Below are positions 7,004 through 13,106 of a stretch of 16,278 bases of DNA, one piece after another. Positions within the stretch are counted from its first letter, which is position 1. The number at the start of each line of letters is the position of its first letter. This DNA is from Bacteroidales bacterium UBA755 (GTDB taxonomy: Bacteria; Bacteroidota; Bacteroidia; Bacteroidales; UBA932): contig DBKH01000043.1 in the NCBI GenBank assembly GCA_002297815.1, forward strand, positions 1-16,278, given 5' to 3'. The notes below the pieces were generated by a model. It saw only the letters and a list, made by a program, of their open reading frames with translations, searched no databases and was not told the origin of the DNA. A program made the translations under genes and the position numbers.

Positions 7004-7939
7004 TCACGTTTGGCTTTTGGCAGCGCTGAGAGGAAACATCGAGTCAATCTCGTACTGCGAGAGTCCGAGGATGCGTCTGATCTGTCCATTGGAAGATCGG
7101 TAGTCACTTCTGAGCTTCCTTGCCAAATCCTGTTTTTGAGCCGTGGTTAAATCCCTGAGACTGTTGGCGGCATAGTCGGCCTTCAGAATCTTGACAACTT
7201 GGGTGAACAATTCGGAATCAGTCAGATACTCGCCATCATCCAGTTCTGCGGCCAACTTTTCGTAGGCTTCGATGTTCTTGCTGATCATATAGAAATATTG
7301 ATGCGCGTTGCGGAACATGGCCATGCCGAGTTTGACGGCGCAATATTCCAGAGGAGAGACATATCCGTCAATAATTCGATAGTCTTCAGGAAGATGAGGA
7401 TTCCTGCTCCGGAACATTCGGCGGATTCCGATGTCGGAAACGTCGGACAACTTTTTTGCAATCTGAACATCGTTGAAATAGTACCGGCCTGTGCCCCAAG
7501 GGTAAGAAAACGGTGTGTGTGAAGGGTTGACGACATAGCCGTTGCGGTTCACATAGACGATGGCATCTCTTAAGGCTTTAAGATCGTTTATTGGCTTCAG
7601 ACTCATCTGGAATTGATTGGAAAGCCTACCTTGAGCCTTCGTGGACAGGTATCGCTTCAGCCTTTTGCGGTAAGTAGCGAAAAACTCATTGATGATGTGT
7701 TCGTCTCCGCTAAGTACTATATGAATATGGTTGCTCATTATCTCAAAAGTTATGACCGAAAGAGTCGGAAATTCTGCCAAACATCTGGCCATTAGGTTCA
7801 TAGCGAACCTATAGTCGTTATCATTCGCAAACACTAAGGATGTGAGGTTTCCAGGAGTGTAGAGATGCCACCACCTACCACCACTGAGGAATGCCACCTC
7901 GCACATTCGCTCGGATTCTATGTATGAAATTCGTTTCAT
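7004..7939 (-). CDS. REP-associated tyrosine transposase-like protein (RAYT, Y1 HUH family)
   Basis: This 311-residue protein belongs to the IS200/IS605-like Y1 transposase group. The HUH motif is seen as SNHIHIVLSG (H71, H73). The helix after it (YRKRLKRYL, 90-98) and AIVYVNRNGYVVNP (127-139) match the RAYT pattern, with Y129 the likely nucleophile. HTPFSYPWGTGRYYFN follows, as in Bacteroidota members. The C-terminal 150 residues are a family-specific extension ending in a small helix-turn-like part (RRILGLSQYEID). RAYT enzymes cut and join single-stranded REP palindromes and are usually domesticated, single-copy genes without IS ends. The gene is flanked by three clusters of related palindromes, which fits a RAYT/REP system. 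The start is the ATG at 7939. No IS200-type ends or tnpB were seen. Confidence 0.88.
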   Translation of the reverse strand: MKRISYIESERMCEVAFLSGGRWWHLYTPGNLTSLVFANDNDYRFAMNLMARCLAEFPTLSVITFEIMSNHIHIVLSGDEHIINEFFATYRKRLKRYLSTKAQGRLSNQFQMSLKPINDLKALRDAIVYVNRNGYVVNPSHTPFSYPWGTGRYYFNDVQIAKKLSDVSDIGIRRMFRSRNPHLPEDYRIIDGYVSPLEYCAVKLGMAMFRNAHQYFYMISKNIEAYEKLAAELDDGEYLTDSELFTQVVKILKADYAANSLRDLTTAQKQDLARKLRSDYRSSNGQIRRILGLSQYEIDSMFPLSAAKSQT

Positions 7940-7955
7940 AATTTATAGTTTATTC

Positions 7956-8086
7956 CGTGCGTTGAAATGAGTTTCTTACGCACAGATGGTTAATCGTTGA
8001 TGTCTCGTGCGTGGGATCGCCGTCATCACACCCCGCCACTTGAATATCAAGTTCCTCGTGAGTGATTTAATCGACTCTACGCACGG
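7956..8086. repeat. REP-like palindrome cluster 2 (three units)
   Basis: This lies directly upstream of the RAYT start. Unit one: GTGCGT (7957-7962) pairs with ACGCAC (7978-7983) over a 15-nt loop. Unit two begins CGTGCGTG at 8006 and has a weak right half (CACAC near 8028). Unit three: CGTG-a-GT (8057-8063) pairs with AC-g-CACG (8079-8085) with one mismatch. Left halves are preceded by TTC or TC, as in the other clusters. Confidence 0.65.
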
Positions 8087-8127
8087 AAAACAAAAATGCG
8101 AGCCAGGCACGATATAACCTAACTCGC
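8087..8127 (-). terminator. Terminator of the candidate structured RNA
   Basis: On the minus strand GCGAG (8127-8123) pairs with CTCGC (8102-8098), with inner AGG/CCT pairs and a 2x2 internal loop. ATTTTTGTTTT follows. This is a good intrinsic terminator facing away from 8276. Confidence 0.65.
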
Positions 8128-8271
8128 TTTGCGGATTCTTTGCTCCGCGGCAATCAATCTTGTTTTGTTGTCACGACAGCAGTGAATGTCACCGTGCCGG
8201 TCTTTGCGTTACATCTTCCGAGGCCGCTGCCAGATTTGCATACAGGCTCAACCTGTGGGAAGGCTTACGGT
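8087..8271 (-). ncRNA. Candidate structured small RNA, about 180 nt
   Basis: A TAnnTTTG box (8283-8276) and a terminator (8127-8087) bracket a non-coding segment full of pairing. TTTGCGTTAC (8203-8212) and GTAACGCAAA (8270-8279) form a perfect 10-bp stem. Inside it are CTTCC/GGAAG (8215-8219, 8258-8262) and the hairpin ACAGG-CTCAA-CCTGT (8242-8256). Outside it, GCGGA/TCCGC (8131-8135, 8144-8148) and the long-range GGCACG/CGTGCC (8106-8111, 8193-8198) also pair. A competing stem, ACCGTaaGCC with GGCACGGT, could replace the first one. A 6S-like RNA, a leader, or an RNA tied to RAYT are all possible. It did not match the cobalamin, TPP or SRP motifs I compared. If transcription starts near 8271, only half of the 10-bp stem is in the RNA. 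Confidence 0.42.
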
Positions 8272-8275
8272 AACG

Positions 8276-8283
8276 CAAATGTA
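8276..8283 (-). promoter_or_regulatory. Promoter of the candidate RNA, -7 box TACATTTG
   Basis: TACATTTG on the minus strand fits TAnnTTTG. No clear -33 TTTG is seen. ATGTAAAT (8279-8286) and ATTTACAT (8298-8305) form an 8-bp inverted repeat that overlaps the box and could be an operator. Confidence 0.45.
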
Positions 8284-8362
8284 AATAATTCATCCGGATT
8301 TACATCACGAAAATAATCTTTTTGCTGAATTTTAACAGATATCACGTACTCAAATTCTTTCC

Positions 8363-8470
8363 GGTGCGTGTAAAGCTCATTCTGACGCACAGACTTGCTA
8401 CCATCGCCCTTTCGTGCGTGTGAAGTCCCGTTCCGCTCACGGGCTCAGCCAGCGGCACCCTTCGTGCGGG
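8363..8470. repeat. REP-like palindrome cluster 3
   Basis: Unit one: GTGCGT (8364-8369) pairs with ACGCAC (8385-8390). Unit two: CGTG-c-G (8413-8418) pairs with C-t-CACG (8436-8441). A lone left half, CGTGCGGG, lies at 8463-8470 and can pair locally as GCAC-ccttc-GTGC (8455-8467). The layout and half-sites match clusters 1 and 2. No gene is seen here; the open frames over this stretch only translate the repeats. Confidence 0.6.
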
Positions 8471-8562
8471 ACGTGAAAATGGTGAGGATGGCTTAAACGA
8501 TAAATACCAACTTCTCGCCACAATCGTGACCGAATGCAGAACAGAATACCGAAAAATTGCGA

Positions 8563-8593
8563 TTGCCGGACTTTTCGGGCCGATGTACTTTTG
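8563..8593 (+). promoter_or_regulatory. Promoter of the porin operon
   Basis: TTG (8563-8565) is followed after exactly 20 nt by TACTTTTG (8586-8593), an ideal Bacteroidota -33/-7 pair. Transcription would start near 8600, giving a leader of about 78 nt. The -7 box is enclosed by CGATG/CATCG (8581-8585, 8594-8598), and the leader holds GGCAA-agataaa-TTGCC (8612-8628). Either could be a regulator site. I saw no clear Fur box. Confidence 0.75.
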
Positions 8594-8677
8594 CATCGTC
8601 AACCAGCAGGTGGCAAAGATAAATTGCCGTGGGGTTGCTTAAGATGTGACAGATGATTTTAACGATTACCAAAAAAG

Positions 8678-9919
8678 ATGAGACAGAGACTTTTACTTGT
8701 AATAGTTCTGATTGCGGGATGTTTCTCCGCTGATGCTCAGAGATTTACTGTAGGTGGCTACGGCGAGGCGATGATGACCCGCAACTTCTACAGTGACGCT
8801 TGGCAGAGGTACAACCATCCGGAGCAATATAAGGATGACAAGAGCCACGGACGCTTTGATATTCCTCATTTCGTCATCAATCTCGGGTACGACTTCGGCA
8901 GGGGCTGGACACTCGGCACGGAGATCGAGTTTGAGCATGGCGGCACGGAAAGCGCTGTGGAACTGGAGGCGGATGAGGCTGGTGAATATGAGAGTGAGAT
9001 CGAGCGTGGAGGCGAGGTGGCCTTGGAGCAGTTCTGGCTCCAGAAGGCTTTCAGTGATGCTTTCAAGGTCAGAACTGGAATGATCATCATTCCTGTGGGG
9101 CTGACGAACGGTCACCACCTTCCTACCGAGTTCTTCACGGCTTATAGAATGGAAGGGGAGAACACCGTTTTCCCTTGTACTTGGCATGAGCCGGGAATCG
9201 AAATTTTGGGCGATCTCGGGAAATGGTCTTATGAACTGATGTTCCTTCCGGGACTTGACTCCGACAGGTTCAGCACAGAGAACTTCATTCAGGGCGGAGC
9301 CGGATCCCCTTACGAATTCAAGATCGCGAACTCCTACGCAGGGGCGTTCAGGATTGACAACCATTCTGTCAAAGGGCTCAGAATTGGGCTTAGCGGTTAC
9401 TTTGGCTCAAGTTTCAACAACTCGCTGACGAAAAATTCCAAGTACAAGGACTGTAGGGGAGAGGTGATGATCGGGTCCGCTGACTTCACCTACACGGGAC
9501 GCAACGTGATCGCCAGAGGCTGCTTTGACTATGCGCATCTAAATGATTCACAGCAGATTACTGCTTTTAATAAAAACAATATGTCAAATGCTTCTCCGTC
9601 ACCTCACAATGCGGTCGGATCCGATGCGATTGTGGGAAGCTTGGAGGTGGGCTATGATATTCTTTCGCTTTTCAAGAAGGATAGCAAGTGCTATGCCTTC
9701 GCCCACTACGAGTACTACGACTCGATGTTCAAGGTGGCCGACGGTGTGTTGGACTACAAGTGGTGCGGGAAGCATCGGATCGCTGCCGGTATCAACTGGT
9801 ACCCGATCAAGGACATCGTGGTGAAGGCGGAATATTCAAAGCGCTTCTATGCCGTCCCGTTCAACAATGAGCCTTCCATCACGCTGGGGATCGCCTTCAG
9901 CGGCTGGTTCTTGAAGTGA
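8678..9919 (+). CDS. Outer-membrane porin (OprO/OprP-like barrel)
   Basis: The protein has 413 residues. A signal peptide ends at about residue 20 (FSADA before QRF), though LIAGC at 11-15 would also serve as a lipobox. The rest alternates aromatic and glycine-rich strands: GGYGEAMM near the start, INLGYDFGRGWTLGTEIEFEH, RTGMIIIPVGLTN, FFTAYRMEGENTVFP and TWHEPGIEILG. The last strand, ITLGIAFSGWFLK, closes the barrel. The plan and the PVGLTN...EGE...TWHE run resemble phosphate-selective-porin-like proteins found beside imelysin genes in Bacteroidota (from memory). It is first in a plus-strand operon-like group with an imelysin, a di-haem oxidoreductase and a CcsA-type protein, so passage of iron or haem-related ligands is plausible but unproven. 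The stop codon lies inside a long hairpin. Confidence 0.75.
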   Translation: MRQRLLLVIVLIAGCFSADAQRFTVGGYGEAMMTRNFYSDAWQRYNHPEQYKDDKSHGRFDIPHFVINLGYDFGRGWTLGTEIEFEHGGTESAVELEADEAGEYESEIERGGEVALEQFWLQKAFSDAFKVRTGMIIIPVGLTNGHHLPTEFFTAYRMEGENTVFPCTWHEPGIEILGDLGKWSYELMFLPGLDSDRFSTENFIQGGAGSPYEFKIANSYAGAFRIDNHSVKGLRIGLSGYFGSSFNNSLTKNSKYKDCRGEVMIGSADFTYTGRNVIARGCFDYAHLNDSQQITAFNKNNMSNASPSPHNAVGSDAIVGSLEVGYDILSLFKKDSKCYAFAHYEYYDSMFKVADGVLDYKWCGKHRIAAGINWYPIKDIVVKAEYSKRFYAVPFNNEPSITLGIAFSGWFLK

Positions 9920-9943
9920 TGGACATCAATCACTTCAAGAACT
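9906..9943 (+). terminator. Perfect hairpin across the porin stop codon
   Basis: GTTCTTGAAGTGAT (9907-9920) pairs perfectly over 14 bp with ATCACTTCAAGAAC (9929-9942), plus a terminal G-T pair, around an 8-nt loop. The 5' arm is the last codons and stop of the gene. No U tract follows; a C run does. It may terminate, attenuate or protect the mRNA 3' end. Confidence 0.7.
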
Positions 9944-9950
9944 ACTTCAT

Positions 9951-10034
9951 CCCCCCCCCCAGTCACTTCGTGACAGCACCGGTGGGGCACGGGGAAAGGA
10001 TTCCCCGAAACCCCTTCGGTCGCTTCGCTCCGAG
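9951..10034 (+). repeat. GC-rich intergenic repeat, copy A
   Basis: It begins with a run of ten C (9951-9960). Three possible hairpins follow: GTCAC-TTC-GTGAC (9963-9975); CGGGGAA-agga-TTCCCCG, enclosed by GGGG/CCCC; and TCGG...CCGA. A second copy lies at 12978-13058, also directly after a gene-end hairpin. The two can be aligned along their whole length. The rest of the gap up to the next ATG (10035-10090) is AT-rich leader with no clear promoter. Confidence 0.8.
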
Positions 10035-10090
10035 TGAACGTGTATAGATAGAAGATTGAAATAAGAATAAATATTCAAATACAACAGATT

Positions 10091-11215
10091 ATGAGACAAG
10101 GTTTTAAATTTGCGGCTGTGCTGATGGCTTCGGCACTCACCGTTGTGGCCTGCGACAAGAATTCCACAGACCCTACCTCTGCGAAGGAGGAAACACTTCA
10201 GAAGGTAAACGAGACTTTCGTGGACAATACAGTGATTCCTACTTATAGGAATCTCGCAGACAAGTCGCTTGACCTTCAGGCGGCTATCGAGAAACTTCAG
10301 GCGAATCCTACGGACGCCAACGTCAAGGCTGCCTGTGACCTTTGGAAAACCGCCCGCCAGTACTGGGAGTGGAGTGAGGCCTTCCTTTTCGGGGCGGCGT
10401 CCAAGTACTACATCGACCCGCACATCGACACCTGGCCTCTTGACAAGGTCGCCCTTGAGAACCTTCTCGACAGCGAGAAGATGATGGCCGACATTGAGAA
10501 CACGGTTGCCAACCTAAACAACGGACTCGTAGGGTTCCACGGGATTGAATATATCATATTCCGTGACGGTAAGGAGCGTGCCGCTTCCGCCATCCCTGCG
10601 AAGGAGCTTCTTTACGCTGCGGCTGTCACCAAGGATCTGTCTTTGAGCGCTGCGAGGCTTGAGGCCGCCTGGGCTGGGCTTGACAATGTCACTGCTGCCA
10701 AAAAGGAACTCATAGAGGAGGCCGAGATGGAGCCGGAGGATGATTTCGGAGAGCAGATGAAGCTTTGTGGTCAGGCCGGAAGTGTCTGGAAATCAGTCAC
10801 GGCCGGCAGCGAGCAGATCATCGAGGGATGCAAGGACATCGTGGACGAGGTCGGCAGCCAGAAGATCGGCAAACCTTACACCGGTGAGGATGTGAACTAC
10901 ATCGAATCTCCTCATTCCTGGAACTCTATCGAGGACTTCTACGACAACATCGTCAGCGTCCGCAACGCCTATTTCGGAGCTCTCGGAGCGACATCCGCGC
11001 AGACATATTCAGTGAGCGCCTATCTCGCCGGTGTTGATCAGGCAGCCAATGAGGGAGTCATCTCAGCAATCGAGAAATGCCTTGAGAAGATCGCTGCGAT
11101 GCCTAAGCCGTTCGTCAAGAACTACAAGGACGCGAAGGTCAAGGATGCGATCGATGCCTGCAACGATCTTAACGATGCCCTTGAGGTGGCGCGTCAGGCT
11201 TTGATCAATGACTAA
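10091..11215 (+). CDS. Imelysin family lipoprotein (putative iron-related, IrpA/EfeO-like)
   Basis: The protein has 374 residues. It has a lipoprotein signal with lipobox VVAC and Cys21 as the lipid site. The imelysin core follows: WKTARQYWEWSEAFLFG (85-101), then IDPHIDTWPLD (108-118), then the hallmark GxHxxE as G148-F-H150-G-I-E153. The C-terminal half holds a second helical bundle (SWNSIEDFYDNIVSVRNAY). Imelysin proteins are periplasmic or surface proteins associated with iron uptake. The family was once called a peptidase because of the HxxE pair, but a protease role is not established. It lies between a porin and a di-haem oxidoreductase, and imelysin genes commonly sit beside that second family. 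Expression in an iron-regulated operon is likely, although no Fur box was found. Confidence 0.9.
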   Translation: MRQGFKFAAVLMASALTVVACDKNSTDPTSAKEETLQKVNETFVDNTVIPTYRNLADKSLDLQAAIEKLQANPTDANVKAACDLWKTARQYWEWSEAFLFGAASKYYIDPHIDTWPLDKVALENLLDSEKMMADIENTVANLNNGLVGFHGIEYIIFRDGKERAASAIPAKELLYAAAVTKDLSLSAARLEAAWAGLDNVTAAKKELIEEAEMEPEDDFGEQMKLCGQAGSVWKSVTAGSEQIIEGCKDIVDEVGSQKIGKPYTGEDVNYIESPHSWNSIEDFYDNIVSVRNAYFGALGATSAQTYSVSAYLAGVDQAANEGVISAIEKCLEKIAAMPKPFVKNYKDAKVKDAIDACNDLNDALEVARQALIND

Positions 11216-11313
11216 TGTGAATGTTCTTTGAAGTGAAAATAACGCCGCCGGTTCCTTTGGAAGAAGCGACTGAAATGGAAGTTGTTCACTCTCGGAATTA
11301 TTAATGAATATCC

Positions 11314-11343
11314 AAGGATTGGCCGGTTTTCCGGCTGATCCTT
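11314..11343 (+). promoter_or_regulatory. Leader hairpin before the di-haem oxidoreductase gene
   Basis: AAGGATTGGCCGG (11314-11326) pairs with CCGGCTGATCCTT (11331-11343) around TTTT. The stem is continuous over 13 bp with two G-T pairs. It ends 17 nt before the ATG at 11361. Only a short T run follows, so it looks more like an mRNA processing, stability or attenuation element than a full terminator. Confidence 0.5.
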
Positions 11344-11360
11344 TAACCAATATTAAGATT

Positions 11361-12944
11361 ATGAATAAATCACTGCTGATACTTTCAGTTACCCTTTTAG
11401 CCTTCGCCGCCTGCAACGGCAACGGAGGCACTGACGAACCTGAAAAGCCTGCTGAACTTAGTGACGAGTGGTACGCTGGAGGTAAACTCGGCACTGCTTT
11501 CAACTCAAGCGCCTCGGCTTTTGAACAGCCGACTCCTGTGATCGAGAACTCCGGAATGATCCAGTCATTCAAGAACGGAGAGATGTTCTTCGAGAGGGAT
11601 TTCAATGAGAATAAGGACGGGGCTTTCAGCGGCCTAGGCCCGTTGATGGTTCGTCGCGGATGTCTCTACTGCCACCCTAACTACAGCCACGGCAAGCGCC
11701 AGACCGAGTACAAGGCTGACAAGACCGGCAACGGCTATCTGCTTGTCATCACGGACGACACGGACACCTACCTCAGCTCCGTGACCGGGATGCCTCAGAC
11801 ACTTGCTGTCGCTCCTTTCAAGGCACCGATTGATGAGAGTAAGATTCGGATCGACTGGCCTGAATATACCGATGAATGGGGAAATGAATTTCCTGACGGA
11901 GAGCGTTATAGTCTGATTTACCCTGAGGTTGTCATCCCTGAGGATGCATTCTATGTTCCGCTTGAGGTCACAAAGAACGGTGTCACGTCGGAGGTGCCAT
12001 ATTCAAACGTCCGTTTTAGGGTCGAGTCTACGATCGGTGTCTATGGAGTGGGGTTGCTGGATGCGATTGATGACGCTGACCTCAAGGCACAGTACGCCAA
12101 GGAGGAGTCTTTCGGAGCCAAGTTGAATCCGGCTATTTTTGCGAATGGGGACTGGACGAGCCTTTACGGCAAGACAACTCACCCTAAGCGTTTCACCTAT
12201 GCGTTGAGCCGCGGTCCGCTTCAGGATGCCGCCGGCGCGAACGCCATCTGGAACATCACCAATGTCACCAGGAGCGACAGGCGTTACCACTATATGACGG
12301 CCACCTACGCCAAAGTGGCCTCGCAGGATCCTAATGTTCAGAAAGATTTCTACAAATATTTCCCCGAGCAGAACAAGACCGGCAATGTTCGGGATGACAT
12401 CTACAACTATCTGATGGCCAAGGATCTGACTCCGGAGATGACTGATGATGAATATGCCGATTTTATGATCTGGCACAGGGGGCTGGCTGTCCCTGCGGCA
12501 AGGGATATGGACGATCCGGAGGTCATCAAAGGCAAGGAACTCTTCACGAAGATCGGCTGCGCCACATGCCACCGTCCAAGTTGGACGACTGGCGATGATA
12601 ATGTGACGGATCCTAACGGGTTCTTCAAGGACAACGATCCGAGGCTTCCTCGTTACCCTCATCAGACCATCTGGCCTTACACTGACATGGTCCAGCACAG
12701 GCTTTTCATGCAGAACGACATCCGTACAGGTTGGTGCAGGACGACTCCGCTTTGGGGACGTGGTTTGAGTGAGTTGGTCGCGGGCGGTGTTGACAGGCTT
12801 CACGACTGCCGCGCCAGAACAGTCATCGAGGCGATTATGTGGCACGGCAGCGCCCAGAGCGACGCCCGTGAGTCTGTCGAGAATTTCCGTGCCCTTTCCA
12901 AGACAGAAAGGGATGCTGTTGTAAAATTTATCAACTCGATATAG
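11361..12944 (+). CDS. Di-haem oxidoreductase family lipoprotein (DiOHr, DUF1111)
   Basis: The protein has 527 residues. The ATG at 11361 is chosen because it gives MNKSLLILSVTLLAFAAC, a clean lipoprotein signal (Cys18); an upstream ATG at 11304 would bury it and cover the leader hairpin. Two c-type haem sites are present: C101-LY-C104-H105 and C400-AT-C403-H404. GVYGVGLLDAI lies between them and matches the family's conserved R..P.xGxGLLDAI region. The C-terminus has LWGRGLSE and MWHGSAQS-ARE, also family features. The family was formerly annotated as thiol oxidoreductase. It typically neighbours imelysin genes, as here, and is thought to act in periplasmic redox steps of iron handling. Export plus CxxCH needs a System II haem lyase, supplied by the next gene. 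The stop codon lies in a 16-bp hairpin. Confidence 0.9.
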   Translation: MNKSLLILSVTLLAFAACNGNGGTDEPEKPAELSDEWYAGGKLGTAFNSSASAFEQPTPVIENSGMIQSFKNGEMFFERDFNENKDGAFSGLGPLMVRRGCLYCHPNYSHGKRQTEYKADKTGNGYLLVITDDTDTYLSSVTGMPQTLAVAPFKAPIDESKIRIDWPEYTDEWGNEFPDGERYSLIYPEVVIPEDAFYVPLEVTKNGVTSEVPYSNVRFRVESTIGVYGVGLLDAIDDADLKAQYAKEESFGAKLNPAIFANGDWTSLYGKTTHPKRFTYALSRGPLQDAAGANAIWNITNVTRSDRRYHYMTATYAKVASQDPNVQKDFYKYFPEQNKTGNVRDDIYNYLMAKDLTPEMTDDEYADFMIWHRGLAVPAARDMDDPEVIKGKELFTKIGCATCHRPSWTTGDDNVTDPNGFFKDNDPRLPRYPHQTIWPYTDMVQHRLFMQNDIRTGWCRTTPLWGRGLSELVAGGVDRLHDCRARTVIEAIMWHGSAQSDARESVENFRALSKTERDAVVKFINSI

Positions 12945-12969
12945 TCTTTCGAGAAAGACTATATCGAGT
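12934..12969 (+). terminator. Perfect 16-bp hairpin across the DiOHr stop codon
   Basis: ACTCGATATAGTCTTT (12934-12949) and AAAGACTATATCGAGT (12954-12969) pair without a mismatch around CGAG. The 5' arm includes the last codons and the TAG stop (12942-12944). As at the porin end, there is no U tract, and the GC-rich repeat follows. Confidence 0.7.
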
Positions 12970-12977
12970 CCCATTTA

Positions 12978-13058
12978 CCCCCAGTCCTTACGGACAGCCC
13001 CGTTGGGGCATTGGGGACCGTATTCCCCAAACCCCTTGCGTCGTTACGCTCCGATGTG
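12978..13058 (+). repeat. GC-rich intergenic repeat, copy B
   Basis: This is the second copy of the element at 9951-10034. Shared blocks include CCCCCAGTC, GACAGC, TGGGGCA, GGGGA, TTCCCC, AAACCCCTT and CGCTCCGA. Its first hairpin is GTCC-TTAC-GGAC where copy A has GTCAC-TTC-GTGAC: different bases, pairing kept. GCCCC-GTT-GGGGC and GCGT-cgtt-ACGC also form. The 48 bp after it, up to the next ATG, are AT-rich with GAATAT and ATATTC sites. Confidence 0.8.
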
Positions 13059-13106
13059 GGCATATTCAAGGTTTTGTGAATATTTGAAATATTACTCTGA
13101 TATCTG

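Noticed and set aside
7004..7939. Active IS200/IS605 insertion sequence
   Set aside because: The protein is of RAYT type, with a long C-terminal extension and no tnpB. The surrounding palindromes are many and spread out, not a single left and right end.
8103..8279. Known riboswitch (cobalamin or TPP) or SRP RNA
   Set aside because: Short resemblances such as GAGCCTG and CTGGCAGCG exist, but the conserved cores of these RNAs are missing or out of order, and no matching metabolic gene follows.
6274..8470. CRISPR array
   Set aside because: Repeats are inverted pairs with irregular spacing and variable arms. There are no regular spacers and no cas genes.
8342..8602. Minus-strand frame of 86 codons
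   Set aside because: It mainly translates palindrome cluster 3 and the porin promoter, with no protein-like features.
8594..8677. Fur box in the porin leader
   Set aside because: Only loose matches were found. The inverted repeats here do not follow the GATAATGATAATCATTATC pattern.
9947..10423. Minus-strand frame over the C run and the imelysin start
   Set aside because: It runs antisense to the imelysin gene and through the GC-rich repeat, so it is a by-product of composition.
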